DNA from: Commensalibacter papalotli
GTDB lineage: Bacteria > Pseudomonadota > Alphaproteobacteria > Acetobacterales > Acetobacteraceae
Assembly: GCF_947179115.1 (NCBI RefSeq)
Contig: NZ_CAMXCI010000001.1
Coordinates: 248,001-312,000, forward strand
DNA length: 64,000 bases
Direction: 5' to 3'
Position 1 is the first letter of the stretch. Every line of letters starts with the position of its first letter. Under the pieces are notes generated by a model. That model was not told the origin of the DNA. It did no database searches and was given only the letters and a program-made list of their open reading frames with translations. Shown here piece after piece: positions 26,041 through 33,704 of this stretch. Made by a program: the position numbers and the translations under genes.

Positions 26041-26244
26041 GATAAATGGTTTGATAACAAAAGGTTGATAAGAAGATGTGTTTATACTTAATGAATATTT
26101 TGTCTTGTTGAATAATGGGTATTTTTTAAAGCAGCTATTATGCTTATCAAATTGCCAGAAATAATAATCTGTGCACTCAGATATGATTTTGGTATAGTAG
26201 CTATTATTAATCCAGCGCAAATGCCAAGTTAAATGATTAATATA

Positions 26245-26269
26245 AAAAGGCTTTATAAAATAAAGCCTT
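26245..26269 (-). terminator. Rho-independent terminator of the LTxxQ-like gene
   Basis: Read on the minus strand, AAGGCTTTA/TAAAGCCTT form a 9-bp stem with a 5-nt loop, followed directly by TTTTTATA. This fits intrinsic termination after the gene ending at 26284. Confidence 0.8.
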
Positions 26270-26283
26270 CATAGAATAAACAG

Positions 26284-26757
26284 TTATTTTACATCTTGTG
26301 CTTGCTTCAGTTTTTCAAAAGCAGCTCTTTGTTCAGGGGTCAGTTTGCTTAACTGTTCTGGACTAACATTTTTCAATTGTGTTTGCATAGCTTTTTGTGA
26401 TGTCTCAATTAGTGCTTTGCGTTCTTCTGGTGTCATTTTAGCCATCATATCAATTTGTTCAAGAGCTTTTTCTTTTGCTGTTTCAAATTGTTTTTTTTGC
26501 TCTGGAGTAGATGCCTTTTTAATCATAGCATCCATTTGTGATTCAACCACTTTTCTTGATTGTGCTATTTGTTCTTTTTGTTGCTCTGGAGATAACTTAT
26601 CGAAAGCAGCCATTGCGCTGGCCATATCATTACCAGCAGGAGCTGAAGAAGCATGAGGTGCAGTGGTTTGCGCATATACTTGAGATGTGATCCCAGCTGT
26701 TAATAAAGCTGTACATACACCAACGGATAGCATGATTTTTTTTGAAATTAATTTCAT
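26284..26757 (-). CDS. periplasmic helical protein with LTPEQ-type repeats
   Basis: A 157-residue exported protein (signal peptide cleaved near VYAQ). The mature chain is almost entirely helical and repeats the phrase (L/S/M)(T/S)PEQ(R/Q/K): FDKLSPEQQKEQ, ASTPEQKKQF, MTPEERKAL, NVSPEQLSK and LTPEQRAAF. This recalls the LTxxQ motif of the Spy/CpxP periplasmic chaperones, but the repeats are regularly spaced, and the order of elements differs. Met-rich helices (MDAMIKK, IDMMAKM) are also Spy-like. Start set at the MKLISKK Met, which gives a normal signal peptide. Function inferred only loosely. Confidence 0.6.
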   Translation of the reverse strand: MKLISKKIMLSVGVCTALLTAGITSQVYAQTTAPHASSAPAGNDMASAMAAFDKLSPEQQKEQIAQSRKVVESQMDAMIKKASTPEQKKQFETAKEKALEQIDMMAKMTPEERKALIETSQKAMQTQLKNVSPEQLSKLTPEQRAAFEKLKQAQDVK

Positions 26758-26883
26758 GATAGACAATATCTCCAAAACACTTAAAAGGTTAAGCTTGTAT
26801 AATATTGATAATTATACAAGCTTTTATAGTATAATAGTTTTTATAAAAAAGCTATGAACTAATTTGATCAAGTATAATAAATA

Positions 26884-27981
26884 TTATTTTACTTCTTGAA
26901 TCCATTGATGTGTATCTGTGGCATTGCCATATTGAATATCAACAAGCATTTTATGGATTTCTTGGGTTAGTTTTCCAGGATTTCCATCGTGGATTTGATA
27001 TTCACCCTCTTTATTTTTAACAAAACCAATTGGCGTTACAACTGCTGCTGTACCACAAGCGAAAACTTCACGGATTTTACCAAGCTCAATATCTTTGATC
27101 CATTGTTCAGCAGAATAACGTTCTTCACGAACAGTAATCCCTTTTTCTTTTGCAAGGGTAATAATAGAGTTGCGGGTAACACCAGGTAAAATAGTTCCCC
27201 CCAAAGGTGGTGTTAATAATGAACCATCATCCATGACAAAGAAAATGTTCATTCCGCCCATTTCCTCGATCCATTTATGTTCACCAGCATCCAAGAAAAC
27301 CAATTGGTCGCAATTATTTTTTGTTGCTTCTTGTTGAGCGAGTAAGCTTGCAGCATAATTACCACCACACTTTGCTTCACCAGTTCCACCAGGCGCAGCA
27401 CGGGTGTAATGTTCTGAAATCCATACAGTTACTGGTTTTGCACCTTTGGAAAAATATGAGCCTGCAGGAGAAGCAATTAACATAAATAAATAATCAGGGG
27501 AGGCTTTTACCCCAAGATAAGGAGTGCTAGCAATCATAAAAGGACGAAGATATAAAGTACCAACGGATTGATCTGGAATCCAATTTTTTTCAATTTTAAC
27601 GAATTCATGAACTGCTTGTAAAAAATAGTCTTCTGGTAAAGGTGCCATTGCCATACGTTTGGCAGAGTTAATAAAACGTTTAGCATTTGCCTCTGGGCGG
27701 AAAAGTAGTATACGACCATCTTTTGCTTTATACGCTTTTAGCCCTTCGAAAATTTCTTGTCCATAATGAAAAACACAAACCGCAGGATCCAAGCTGATAT
27801 TCCCGTATGGCTTGATATGTGCATTATGCCAACCTTTTTCTTCATTATAGTGAATTAGCAGCATGTGGTCTGTGAATTTTTTTCCAAAACCAGGGTCTTT
27901 TAATATTTCTTGTCTTTGATCTTCTGATACGGGGAATGAATTTTGTTCGAATGCAATTTCAAGACTTTTCCCAGAGCTCAT
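26884..27981 (-). CDS. ilvE: branched-chain amino acid aminotransferase
   Basis: PLP enzyme (fold type IV) that interconverts Leu, Ile and Val with their 2-oxo acids, with glutamate/2-oxoglutarate. The 365-residue length and motifs match the eukaryote-like BCAT group: FHYGQEIFEGLKAY near 71, RPFMIAS, and GTGEAKCGGNYA with the PLP Lys204. The EEMGGMNIFFV and FACGTAAVVTPIG segments are also diagnostic. It stands alone on the minus strand. With leuA at 31-32.7 kb it accounts for two separate branched-chain steps in this window. Confidence 0.95.
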   Translation of the reverse strand: MSSGKSLEIAFEQNSFPVSEDQRQEILKDPGFGKKFTDHMLLIHYNEEKGWHNAHIKPYGNISLDPAVCVFHYGQEIFEGLKAYKAKDGRILLFRPEANAKRFINSAKRMAMAPLPEDYFLQAVHEFVKIEKNWIPDQSVGTLYLRPFMIASTPYLGVKASPDYLFMLIASPAGSYFSKGAKPVTVWISEHYTRAAPGGTGEAKCGGNYAASLLAQQEATKNNCDQLVFLDAGEHKWIEEMGGMNIFFVMDDGSLLTPPLGGTILPGVTRNSIITLAKEKGITVREERYSAEQWIKDIELGKIREVFACGTAAVVTPIGFVKNKEGEYQIHDGNPGKLTQEIHKMLVDIQYGNATDTHQWIQEVK

Positions 27982-28138
27982 TTTCTTATCTTTCTTTAAT
28001 TGGCTATTTTATGTAATTTTATTACAAAATATATAACTACAAAATTCTTTTATTTGCAAGAGTTTTAGTTTTATATAATTATCAAGACCGTTATAAAATA
28101 AACAAACTTTGTATAACAAGCAAATTTTATGATAAATA

Positions 28139-28166
28139 GCGTTTTTTATATATTAATATATAACGC
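28139..28166. repeat. AT-rich palindrome upstream of gabD
   Basis: GCGTT (28139-28143) and AACGC (28162-28166) bracket the self-complementary core TATATATTAATATATA. The 323-bp divergent spacer between ilvE and gabD (27982-28304) holds no gene. This palindrome is its only strong symmetry and could be an operator or cruciform for either gene. Confidence 0.45.
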
Positions 28167-28304
28167 ACTTGAATGTGATTTTATCATATATAAGATTAAC
28201 GGCTAGAATAGGAGTAATTTTTATAATTAGAAGCTTAATGCTAACAATTATAAAATACCAAAGTTACTCACAATAATACTAGATCAAATGAGAAAGAAGT
28301 TATT

Positions 28305-29753
28305 ATGAATCTAAAAAATCCATCCTTATTTCGTCAACAATGTTATATTAACGGCCAATGGCTTGATGCAGACAGTGGTCAAACAGTTAACGTAACAAAC
28401 CCAGCGACGAATGATGTGATTGGTACTGTGCCTAAAATGGGTGCAGATGAAACACGCAGAGCAATCGAAGCAGCACAAAAAGCACAAGTTCAATGGCGCA
28501 GAAAAACAGCCAAGGAACGTTCTGTTATTTTGCGCCGTTGGTTTGATCTGGTGTTAAAAAATCAAGAAGATCTAGCGTTATTATTGACCTTAGAGCAAGG
28601 TAAACCTTTGGCAGAAGCAAAGGGTGAAATTGCATATGGTGCGTCGTATCTGGAATGGTTTGCCGAAGAAGCAAAACGTATTTATGGAGATGTTCTTCCT
28701 GGGCATATGACGGATAAACGTATTACGGTTTTAAAACAACCTATTGGTGTTACAGCTGCGATTACACCTTGGAATTTCCCTAATGCAATGATTACCCGTA
28801 AAGCTGGGGCGGCTTTGGCTGTTGGATGTTCGATGGTTTTAAAACCTGCAACTGCAACGCCATATTCTGCATTGGCTTTGGCTGTATTAGCTGAAGAAGC
28901 AGGCTTGCCAGCAGGGGTTTTAAATGTTGTAACAGGGGCTGCTAAAGCAATTGGTGATGAATTATGTAACAATCCAATTGTTCGTAAAATAACCTTTACA
29001 GGCTCTACGGAAATTGGTGCAGAATTGATGAAAAACTGTGCTGCAACTGTTAAGAAAATGTCTATGGAACTGGGTGGAAATGCACCATTTATTGTTTTCG
29101 ATGATGCTGATCTTGATGCAGCGGTCGAAGGGGCAATGGTATCTAAATATAGGAATGCCGGTCAAACTTGTGTTTGTGCTAATCGTCTTTATGTTCAAAA
29201 AGGTGTTTATGATGCTTTTGTTGAAAAATTAAAAATTGCAGTTGGTAAATTGAAGGTTGGTAATGGTACAGAAACTGGTGTTACTATCGGACCAATGATT
29301 GATGCTAAGGCTGTTGCAAAAGTCCAAGAACATATTGATGATGCTGTTTCAAAAGGTGCTAAAGTTGCTGCGGGTGGTAAGGCATTAGGCGGTAATTTCT
29401 TTGAGCCAACTATTCTTGCAAATGTTCCAACCAGTGCAGTTGTCTCTAAAGAAGAAACATTTGGGCCTTTGGCACCTGTATTTTGTTTTGAAACAGACGA
29501 AGAGGTCATTCGTTTAGCAAATGATACAGAATTTGGTTTAGCTTCTTATCTATATGCGAATGATATGTCTCGGATCATCAAAGTATCAGAAGAATTAGAA
29601 TACGGCATGGTTGGTATTAACACAGGTTTGATTTCTAATGAAATGGCACCTTTTGGTGGTATTAAAGCTTCTGGTTTGGGTCGTGAAGGATCTAAATACG
29701 GTATTGAAGATTATTTAGAAATTAAATATCTTTGCTTAAGTATCAAGCAATAA
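28305..29753 (+). CDS. gabD: NAD(P)-dependent succinate-semialdehyde dehydrogenase
   Basis: Oxidises succinic semialdehyde to succinate, the last step of GABA catabolism. This aldehyde dehydrogenase (482 aa) has the general base Glu255 (MELGGNAP), catalytic Cys289 in NAGQTCVCANR (the vicinal second Cys is typical of GabD and redox-regulates some homologues), the ITPWNFPN Rossmann entry and the FTGSTEIG loop. Length and residue numbers agree with GabD. No GABA transaminase gene is adjacent. Followed by a strong bidirectional terminator. Confidence 0.92.
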   Translation: MNLKNPSLFRQQCYINGQWLDADSGQTVNVTNPATNDVIGTVPKMGADETRRAIEAAQKAQVQWRRKTAKERSVILRRWFDLVLKNQEDLALLLTLEQGKPLAEAKGEIAYGASYLEWFAEEAKRIYGDVLPGHMTDKRITVLKQPIGVTAAITPWNFPNAMITRKAGAALAVGCSMVLKPATATPYSALALAVLAEEAGLPAGVLNVVTGAAKAIGDELCNNPIVRKITFTGSTEIGAELMKNCAATVKKMSMELGGNAPFIVFDDADLDAAVEGAMVSKYRNAGQTCVCANRLYVQKGVYDAFVEKLKIAVGKLKVGNGTETGVTIGPMIDAKAVAKVQEHIDDAVSKGAKVAAGGKALGGNFFEPTILANVPTSAVVSKEETFGPLAPVFCFETDEEVIRLANDTEFGLASYLYANDMSRIIKVSEELEYGMVGINTGLISNEMAPFGGIKASGLGREGSKYGIEDYLEIKYLCLSIKQ

Positions 29754-29760
29754 GTTAAAT

Positions 29761-29795
29761 AAAAGGCTATTTAGAATATTCTAAATAGCCTTTTT
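29761..29795. terminator. strong bidirectional terminator
   Basis: AAAAGGCTATTTAGAA pairs with TTCTAAATAGCCTTTT in an almost perfect long palindrome with A-run and T-run ends on both sides. It serves gabD on the plus strand and the MYG1-family gene on the minus strand. Confidence 0.9.
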
Positions 29796-29805
29796 ATTAA
29801 GAAGG

Positions 29806-30792
29806 TTAACCTCCTAATGTTTTTTCAGCTAAAGCAATTGCAGATTCTTTGGTTTCTGTAACAGCAATAAACAAGCCTTTATGCACAAATTTCGATCCTG
29901 GAATTCCTGTTTCAGTAGCTAGAGCTTCACCCTCTAGTCCACCCCAGCTGGCTGGGAATAATTTACGCCGATCATTACCGTGCATGCGAATGGGAACCGT
30001 TCCAATACGCCATTCATTTTCTGCTGGGTATATGACAAGCTGTGTAGCCCATGCGTTGGCGAAAATAGGATAAATATGAGGCATCCAACGAGGGAGCATT
30101 AAAATACGTTTATCTGGACTATTTTTATAAGCTTCTTCAGTGCATCCAATGGCTCTGAGGCGAGCAAACTCGATATTTAACTGATAAATTAAAATAGTAC
30201 GAACAATTTTCGATGCTTCAAAAAAACGCTCTAGTTGAGTCGAGGAATCATCTGTATCCCATGCTGGATTAAATACATTGATAATAGAGGAAAAATTTAA
30301 TCCATTTTCAGGACGCATTTTACCGTTATCAATGGCATCAATAGGTATAACGAGTGCTTTTTCAATAACATTATGTGCGATTTTACGAGATTTATCATCA
30401 AGATCAGGTGCCAGTTTTTGAATTACGTCCAATCCAAATGCACGCCAAATTAACCCAGCAGAGCTGTAGGGAATGGTTCCCTCTATACCCTTGGGTGTTT
30501 GTTTGATATCTCTTTCTGGTGCGCCAATTTGATGATGGTCAAAAAGACGTTTTCCATCAAATACCCCCCCTACATCAAAGACTATATCTGCCTTTTCAAT
30601 AATTTCAGTATCCCGCGTTCTTTCTACTTTAAAGGGGCGGTTATCTAAATCTAGTGCTAAGGATAATGTTGTGAACGAAAAAACATCATCAATATGAAAT
30701 CGGCCATTATGGGTAACAATCAAAAGTTCTTTGTTACGATCCATGAGCCCTTCTGTAAGAGAATCAGAAGGAATTGTAACTGCACTAGACAT
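29806..30792 (-). CDS. MYG1-family (UPF0160) putative nuclease
   Basis: A 328-residue homologue of MYG1, a DHH-like metal-dependent hydrolase that acts as a 3'-5' RNA exonuclease in mammalian nuclei and mitochondria. The metal-ligand motifs are VTHNGRFHIDDVFS near residue 26 and LFDHHQIGAPE near 83. The family C-terminus with GGLEGEALATETGIPG and FVHKGLFIAV is intact. Bacterial members are scattered and uncharacterised. The ATG follows AGGAGA by 6 nt. Monocistronic, facing gabD. Confidence 0.88.
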   Translation of the reverse strand: MSSAVTIPSDSLTEGLMDRNKELLIVTHNGRFHIDDVFSFTTLSLALDLDNRPFKVERTRDTEIIEKADIVFDVGGVFDGKRLFDHHQIGAPERDIKQTPKGIEGTIPYSSAGLIWRAFGLDVIQKLAPDLDDKSRKIAHNVIEKALVIPIDAIDNGKMRPENGLNFSSIINVFNPAWDTDDSSTQLERFFEASKIVRTILIYQLNIEFARLRAIGCTEEAYKNSPDKRILMLPRWMPHIYPIFANAWATQLVIYPAENEWRIGTVPIRMHGNDRRKLFPASWGGLEGEALATETGIPGSKFVHKGLFIAVTETKESAIALAEKTLGG

Positions 30793-30999
30793 AATGTCTC
30801 CTGTGATAAAAGCTATTAATATATAAAAATGTTAATTTTTGCCTATCATAAAGAAAAATAAAAAGAGAAGCGAGTGTAAAATTGTTTTTTAAGCTATGTA
30901 TCAAAATCGATTATTTTTTTATACTATGTGGCTTTTCTTAAGATTGATTATAACAATTTATAATATTTTAATATTTGCAGAATTACTTTAAAACAGTAT

Positions 31000-31036
31000 A
31001 AGAGGCTCTTAGTAGTTTTTGGACTAAGAGCCTCTT
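31000..31036 (-). terminator. leuA terminator
   Basis: AAGAGGCTCTTAGT (31000-31013) pairs perfectly with ACTAAGAGCCTCTT (31023-31036), a 14-bp stem with a 9-nt loop, directly after the leuA stop. The following U-tract on the minus strand is imperfect (TATACTGTTTT). Confidence 0.7.
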
Positions 31037-31042
31037 TAATGA

Positions 31043-32710
31043 TTATCCTATAAATTTACTGACTGCGTTTAATAGCGCTTTTAATGAAGAGCTAAGAATA
31101 TCATTATCAATAGCAACCCCCCAGAAGCTCTCACCAGTTTTATTAGAACATTTGATATAGCTTATTGAACGACTATCACTATTTTTCCCTAAAGTATGTT
31201 CATTATATTCTACAATACGAAAATCTAGATGTGTTTTTTCTTTTAAGATTGCTGTTCCTGCGGATAATACACCATTACCTTCACCTTCCATTGTTGATTT
31301 TTTACCATCAATATTCAATGTTAATTTCAATTTGGTGTTGTTGGGCGCATTTTGCTCGACATTGAATTCTTGCAAGGTCAATTTGTTTTGACCTGTTAAG
31401 CCATAGTGCTCACGGAAAATAGACCAGATTTTAGCAGGGGTTAATTCATGACCTGATTGATCTGTTTTTTGTTGAATAATAGTACTAAATTCACGTTGTA
31501 AATGTGGTGGCAATTCAATTCCATGATTTTGTTGTAAAATCCAAGCAGCGCCACTTTTTCCGGATTGACTGTTTACGCGAATGACGGCTTCATAGCTACA
31601 TCCCAAATCAGCAGGGTCAATTGGCAAATAAGGCATTTCCCAATAAGTATGATTTTGTTTTTGGCGATTTTGAAAGCCTTTTTTAATGGCATCTTGGTGG
31701 CTACCAGAAAATGCACTGAACACTAAATCACCAACATAAGGATGCCTTGGATGAATTGGAAGCTCGTTACATTCTTTGACCACTTCACCAATATGTTTAA
31801 TATCATGGAAATCAAGGTTAGGATGGATCCCTTGGGAATATAGATTCAAAGCTAATACAACCAAATCAGCATTGCCCGTACGTTCGCCATTACCAAATAA
31901 GCATCCTTCGATACGATCAGCACCGGCTAGTAAGGATAATTCTGCGGTTGCAATGGCGGTGCCTCGGTCATTATGAGGATGGACGCTGATACATACTTTG
32001 TCTCTTTGTGAAAAATGCGTGCAAAAATATTCGATCTGATCGGCAAAGACGTTCGGAGTGCTGGCTTCTACAGAGCTGGGTAAATTGATAATCATTGGTC
32101 TTTGTTCGGAAGGTTTCCATACATCAGCCACCGCTTCACAAATACGAATGGCGTAATCGATTTCAGCCAACGAAAAATTCTCGGGCGAATATTCAAATGT
32201 CCAATGAGTTTCTGGATTTTTATTACAATGATCGACCACTAATTGTGTGGCTGTCGTGGCCATATCGATAATTTCGTCTTGAGATTTATTGAACACAATT
32301 CGTCTGAAGATTTCCGCAATGGCGTTATAGACGTGAATGACGACTTTTTTTGCACCCTTTAACGCTTCAAAGGTGCGTTCGATCAATTCTGGTCTGGCAG
32401 CCGTTAATACTTGAATAGTGACATCTTCAGGGATCATGTTGTTATCAATTAAGTAACGAACAAAGTTAAATTCTGTCTCAGAGGCGGATGGAAAGCCGAC
32501 TTCAATATGTTTAAAGCCACAATCGACTAACAACTTAAAAAAGCGAATTTTACGATCATGATCCATAGGGTTGATTAAAGATTGATTGCCATCACGCATA
32601 TCCACAGCACACCAAATTGGAGCCTTGGTAATGGTGTTATTCGGCCATGTGCGTTCAGGAAAAGGGAATGCGTTAAATGGGCGGTATTTTGTTTCTGGAT
32701 TAGTCAACAT
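31043..32710 (-). CDS. leuA: 2-isopropylmalate synthase
   Basis: First committed step of leucine biosynthesis: condenses acetyl-CoA and 2-oxoisovalerate. The 555-residue length fits the type-2 LeuA group (fused C-terminal leucine-sensing domain). The TIM-barrel active site shows VDMRDGNQSL at 36-45 and the metal-binding HPHNDRGTA near 242. The region after ~430 is the LeuA allosteric domain, with a GEGNGVLSAG motif. No leuB/C/D is adjacent. A leader peptide and an SD-sequestering stem immediately upstream suggest control by branched-chain amino acid supply, in addition to leucine feedback. Confidence 0.96.
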   Translation of the reverse strand: MLTNPETKYRPFNAFPFPERTWPNNTITKAPIWCAVDMRDGNQSLINPMDHDRKIRFFKLLVDCGFKHIEVGFPSASETEFNFVRYLIDNNMIPEDVTIQVLTAARPELIERTFEALKGAKKVVIHVYNAIAEIFRRIVFNKSQDEIIDMATTATQLVVDHCNKNPETHWTFEYSPENFSLAEIDYAIRICEAVADVWKPSEQRPMIINLPSSVEASTPNVFADQIEYFCTHFSQRDKVCISVHPHNDRGTAIATAELSLLAGADRIEGCLFGNGERTGNADLVVLALNLYSQGIHPNLDFHDIKHIGEVVKECNELPIHPRHPYVGDLVFSAFSGSHQDAIKKGFQNRQKQNHTYWEMPYLPIDPADLGCSYEAVIRVNSQSGKSGAAWILQQNHGIELPPHLQREFSTIIQQKTDQSGHELTPAKIWSIFREHYGLTGQNKLTLQEFNVEQNAPNNTKLKLTLNIDGKKSTMEGEGNGVLSAGTAILKEKTHLDFRIVEYNEHTLGKNSDSRSISYIKCSNKTGESFWGVAIDNDILSSSLKALLNAVSKFIG

Positions 32711-32715
32711 TGGAG

Positions 32716-32773
32716 TTTACCTTTTTAAAATGTCTTTAATAATGACGATTGAGATCAGTATAACCAAGGTAAA
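32716..32773 (-). promoter_or_regulatory. SD-sequestering stem in the leuA leader
   Basis: In the minus-strand mRNA, TTTACCTT (32773-32766) can pair perfectly with AAGGTAAA (32723-32716). The 3' arm contains the leuA Shine-Dalgarno AAGG and the stop codon of the leader peptide. The 42-nt loop carries most of the Ile/Val/Leu codons of the leader. Pairing would block leuA translation; a ribosome stalled in the leader could cover or disrupt the 5' arm. There is no poly-U terminator, so translational attenuation is the inferred mode. Confidence 0.55.
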
Positions 32774-32800
32774 TTTGATTCGCTTTTGAAGCCCAGACAT
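32717..32800 (-). CDS. leuA leader peptide (27 aa)
   Basis: A small open frame starting at the ATG at 32800, after GAGAAAAAAC, and ending 6 nt before the leuA ATG. Of 27 residues, 13 are branched-chain: 7 Ile, 4 Leu and 2 Val, concentrated in TLVILISIVII. This composition is the hallmark of ilv/leu leader peptides. A ~20-nt 5' UTR follows from the promoter at 32828-32855. The alternative is a tiny single-span membrane protein (basic residues flank the hydrophobic run). The SD-sequestering stem favours a regulatory leader. Confidence 0.6.
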   Translation of the reverse strand: MSGLQKRIKFTLVILISIVIIKDILKR

Positions 32801-32827
32801 GTTTTTTCTCAAAATGGACAATTTGTT

Positions 32828-32855
32828 CTATTATTAGCATTAAAACTGCTGTAAA
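32828..32855 (-). promoter_or_regulatory. candidate leuA promoter
   Basis: Minus-strand TTTACA (32855-32850; 5/6 to consensus) and TAATAG (32833-32828) with a 16-nt spacer. The -35 touches the inverted repeat 32855-32874, so that repeat is well placed for an activator or repressor. Confidence 0.4.
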
Positions 32856-32874
32856 TTATCGTATGTTCGATAAT
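32855..32874. promoter_or_regulatory. operator-like inverted repeat between leuA and the AraC-type gene
   Basis: ATTATCG (32855-32861) and CGATAAT (32868-32874) form a perfect 7-bp dyad with a 6-bp centre. It abuts the leuA -35 and lies 25 bp before the regulator's start codon, suiting control of both divergent genes. The cognate protein is not known. Confidence 0.5.
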
Positions 32875-32899
32875 ATATAGCATGAATGGTTAGTCTGTT

Positions 32900-33649
32900 T
32901 TGACCCTCTTATCCGTTAAAGAATATCATTTTTCGAGTGAGCATTTTGAAGACAAGTTGCATCGGCATGAATGTGTGCAATTATTGGTCATTAAAAAAGG
33001 GCTGATTCGAGTAGAAACACAGACAAGCTGCTCGGTCATTACAGAAAAAGATGGTATTTGGATTATTGCAGGGTCGATGCATAGGCTGACAATGCTTAAG
33101 GATACGTCTTTATATAGTATCTATGTTGATCCGTTTGCGCGTGCTGATTTTCCCTATAAAACTCAAGTCGTGAATGTTTCGCCGTTAATGCATGCGTTGA
33201 TGCCAAAACTGGTTGGGATCGATAGTCATTATTTACCTCATTCTATTGAAGAATGGACGATTGAACTTTTTTTAAATGAATTACGTTCTTTGTCGGATTT
33301 ATATGCATTCGAATTGCCTTATCCCAAAGATCTGGAGTATCAAGAAATCTGTCATTATATTTCTGAAAATTTAGACTACCCTTGGTCTGTGGCTGATTTT
33401 TCTAAACGATTAAAGGTCAGCGACCGCACAGTCACACGTCAATTCTATAAACAAACAGGGTTGAGTTTTGTCGAATGGCTACGCAGAAAACGGATGCAAG
33501 TCGCTTTGGAATTATTGACCTCTGGTGAACCAATTACTCAAGTTGCATTACAAGTTGGCTATGACAGCCCCAGCGCGTTTACGACTGTGTTTAAACAAAG
33601 GTTGGGTTTTACGCCTAGAGATTATGTGAATAAGGTGATGGGTAAGTAA
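32900..33649 (+). CDS. AraC-family transcriptional regulator
   Basis: A 249-residue regulator. The N-terminal ~100 residues form a cupin-like sensor (FEDKLHRHECVQLLVIKKG, DGIWIIAGSMHRL). The C-terminal ~95 residues are the tandem HTH of AraC/XylS, with SVADFSKRLKVSDRTVTRQF and the signature VALQVGYDSPSAFTTVFKQR. The start is a TTG at 32900, forced by an in-frame TAG three codons upstream and no other early start; the SD is weak. Divergent from leuA across a spacer with a dyad, so it may regulate leuA or itself. Its ligand is unknown. Confidence 0.85.
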   Translation: MTLLSVKEYHFSSEHFEDKLHRHECVQLLVIKKGLIRVETQTSCSVITEKDGIWIIAGSMHRLTMLKDTSLYSIYVDPFARADFPYKTQVVNVSPLMHALMPKLVGIDSHYLPHSIEEWTIELFLNELRSLSDLYAFELPYPKDLEYQEICHYISENLDYPWSVADFSKRLKVSDRTVTRQFYKQTGLSFVEWLRRKRMQVALELLTSGEPITQVALQVGYDSPSAFTTVFKQRLGFTPRDYVNKVMGK

Positions 33650-33704
33650 TAATAATGTTTATATAATAAACAAAATATAATCGTTTCAACTAAAGAGAAA
33701 CTGA

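Noticed and set aside
25987..26220. Minus-strand frame of 77 codons between the exported protein and the LTPEQ-like gene
   Set aside because: Composition is that of AT-rich spacer (Tyr/Phe/Asn-rich), with no SD and no recognisable motif.
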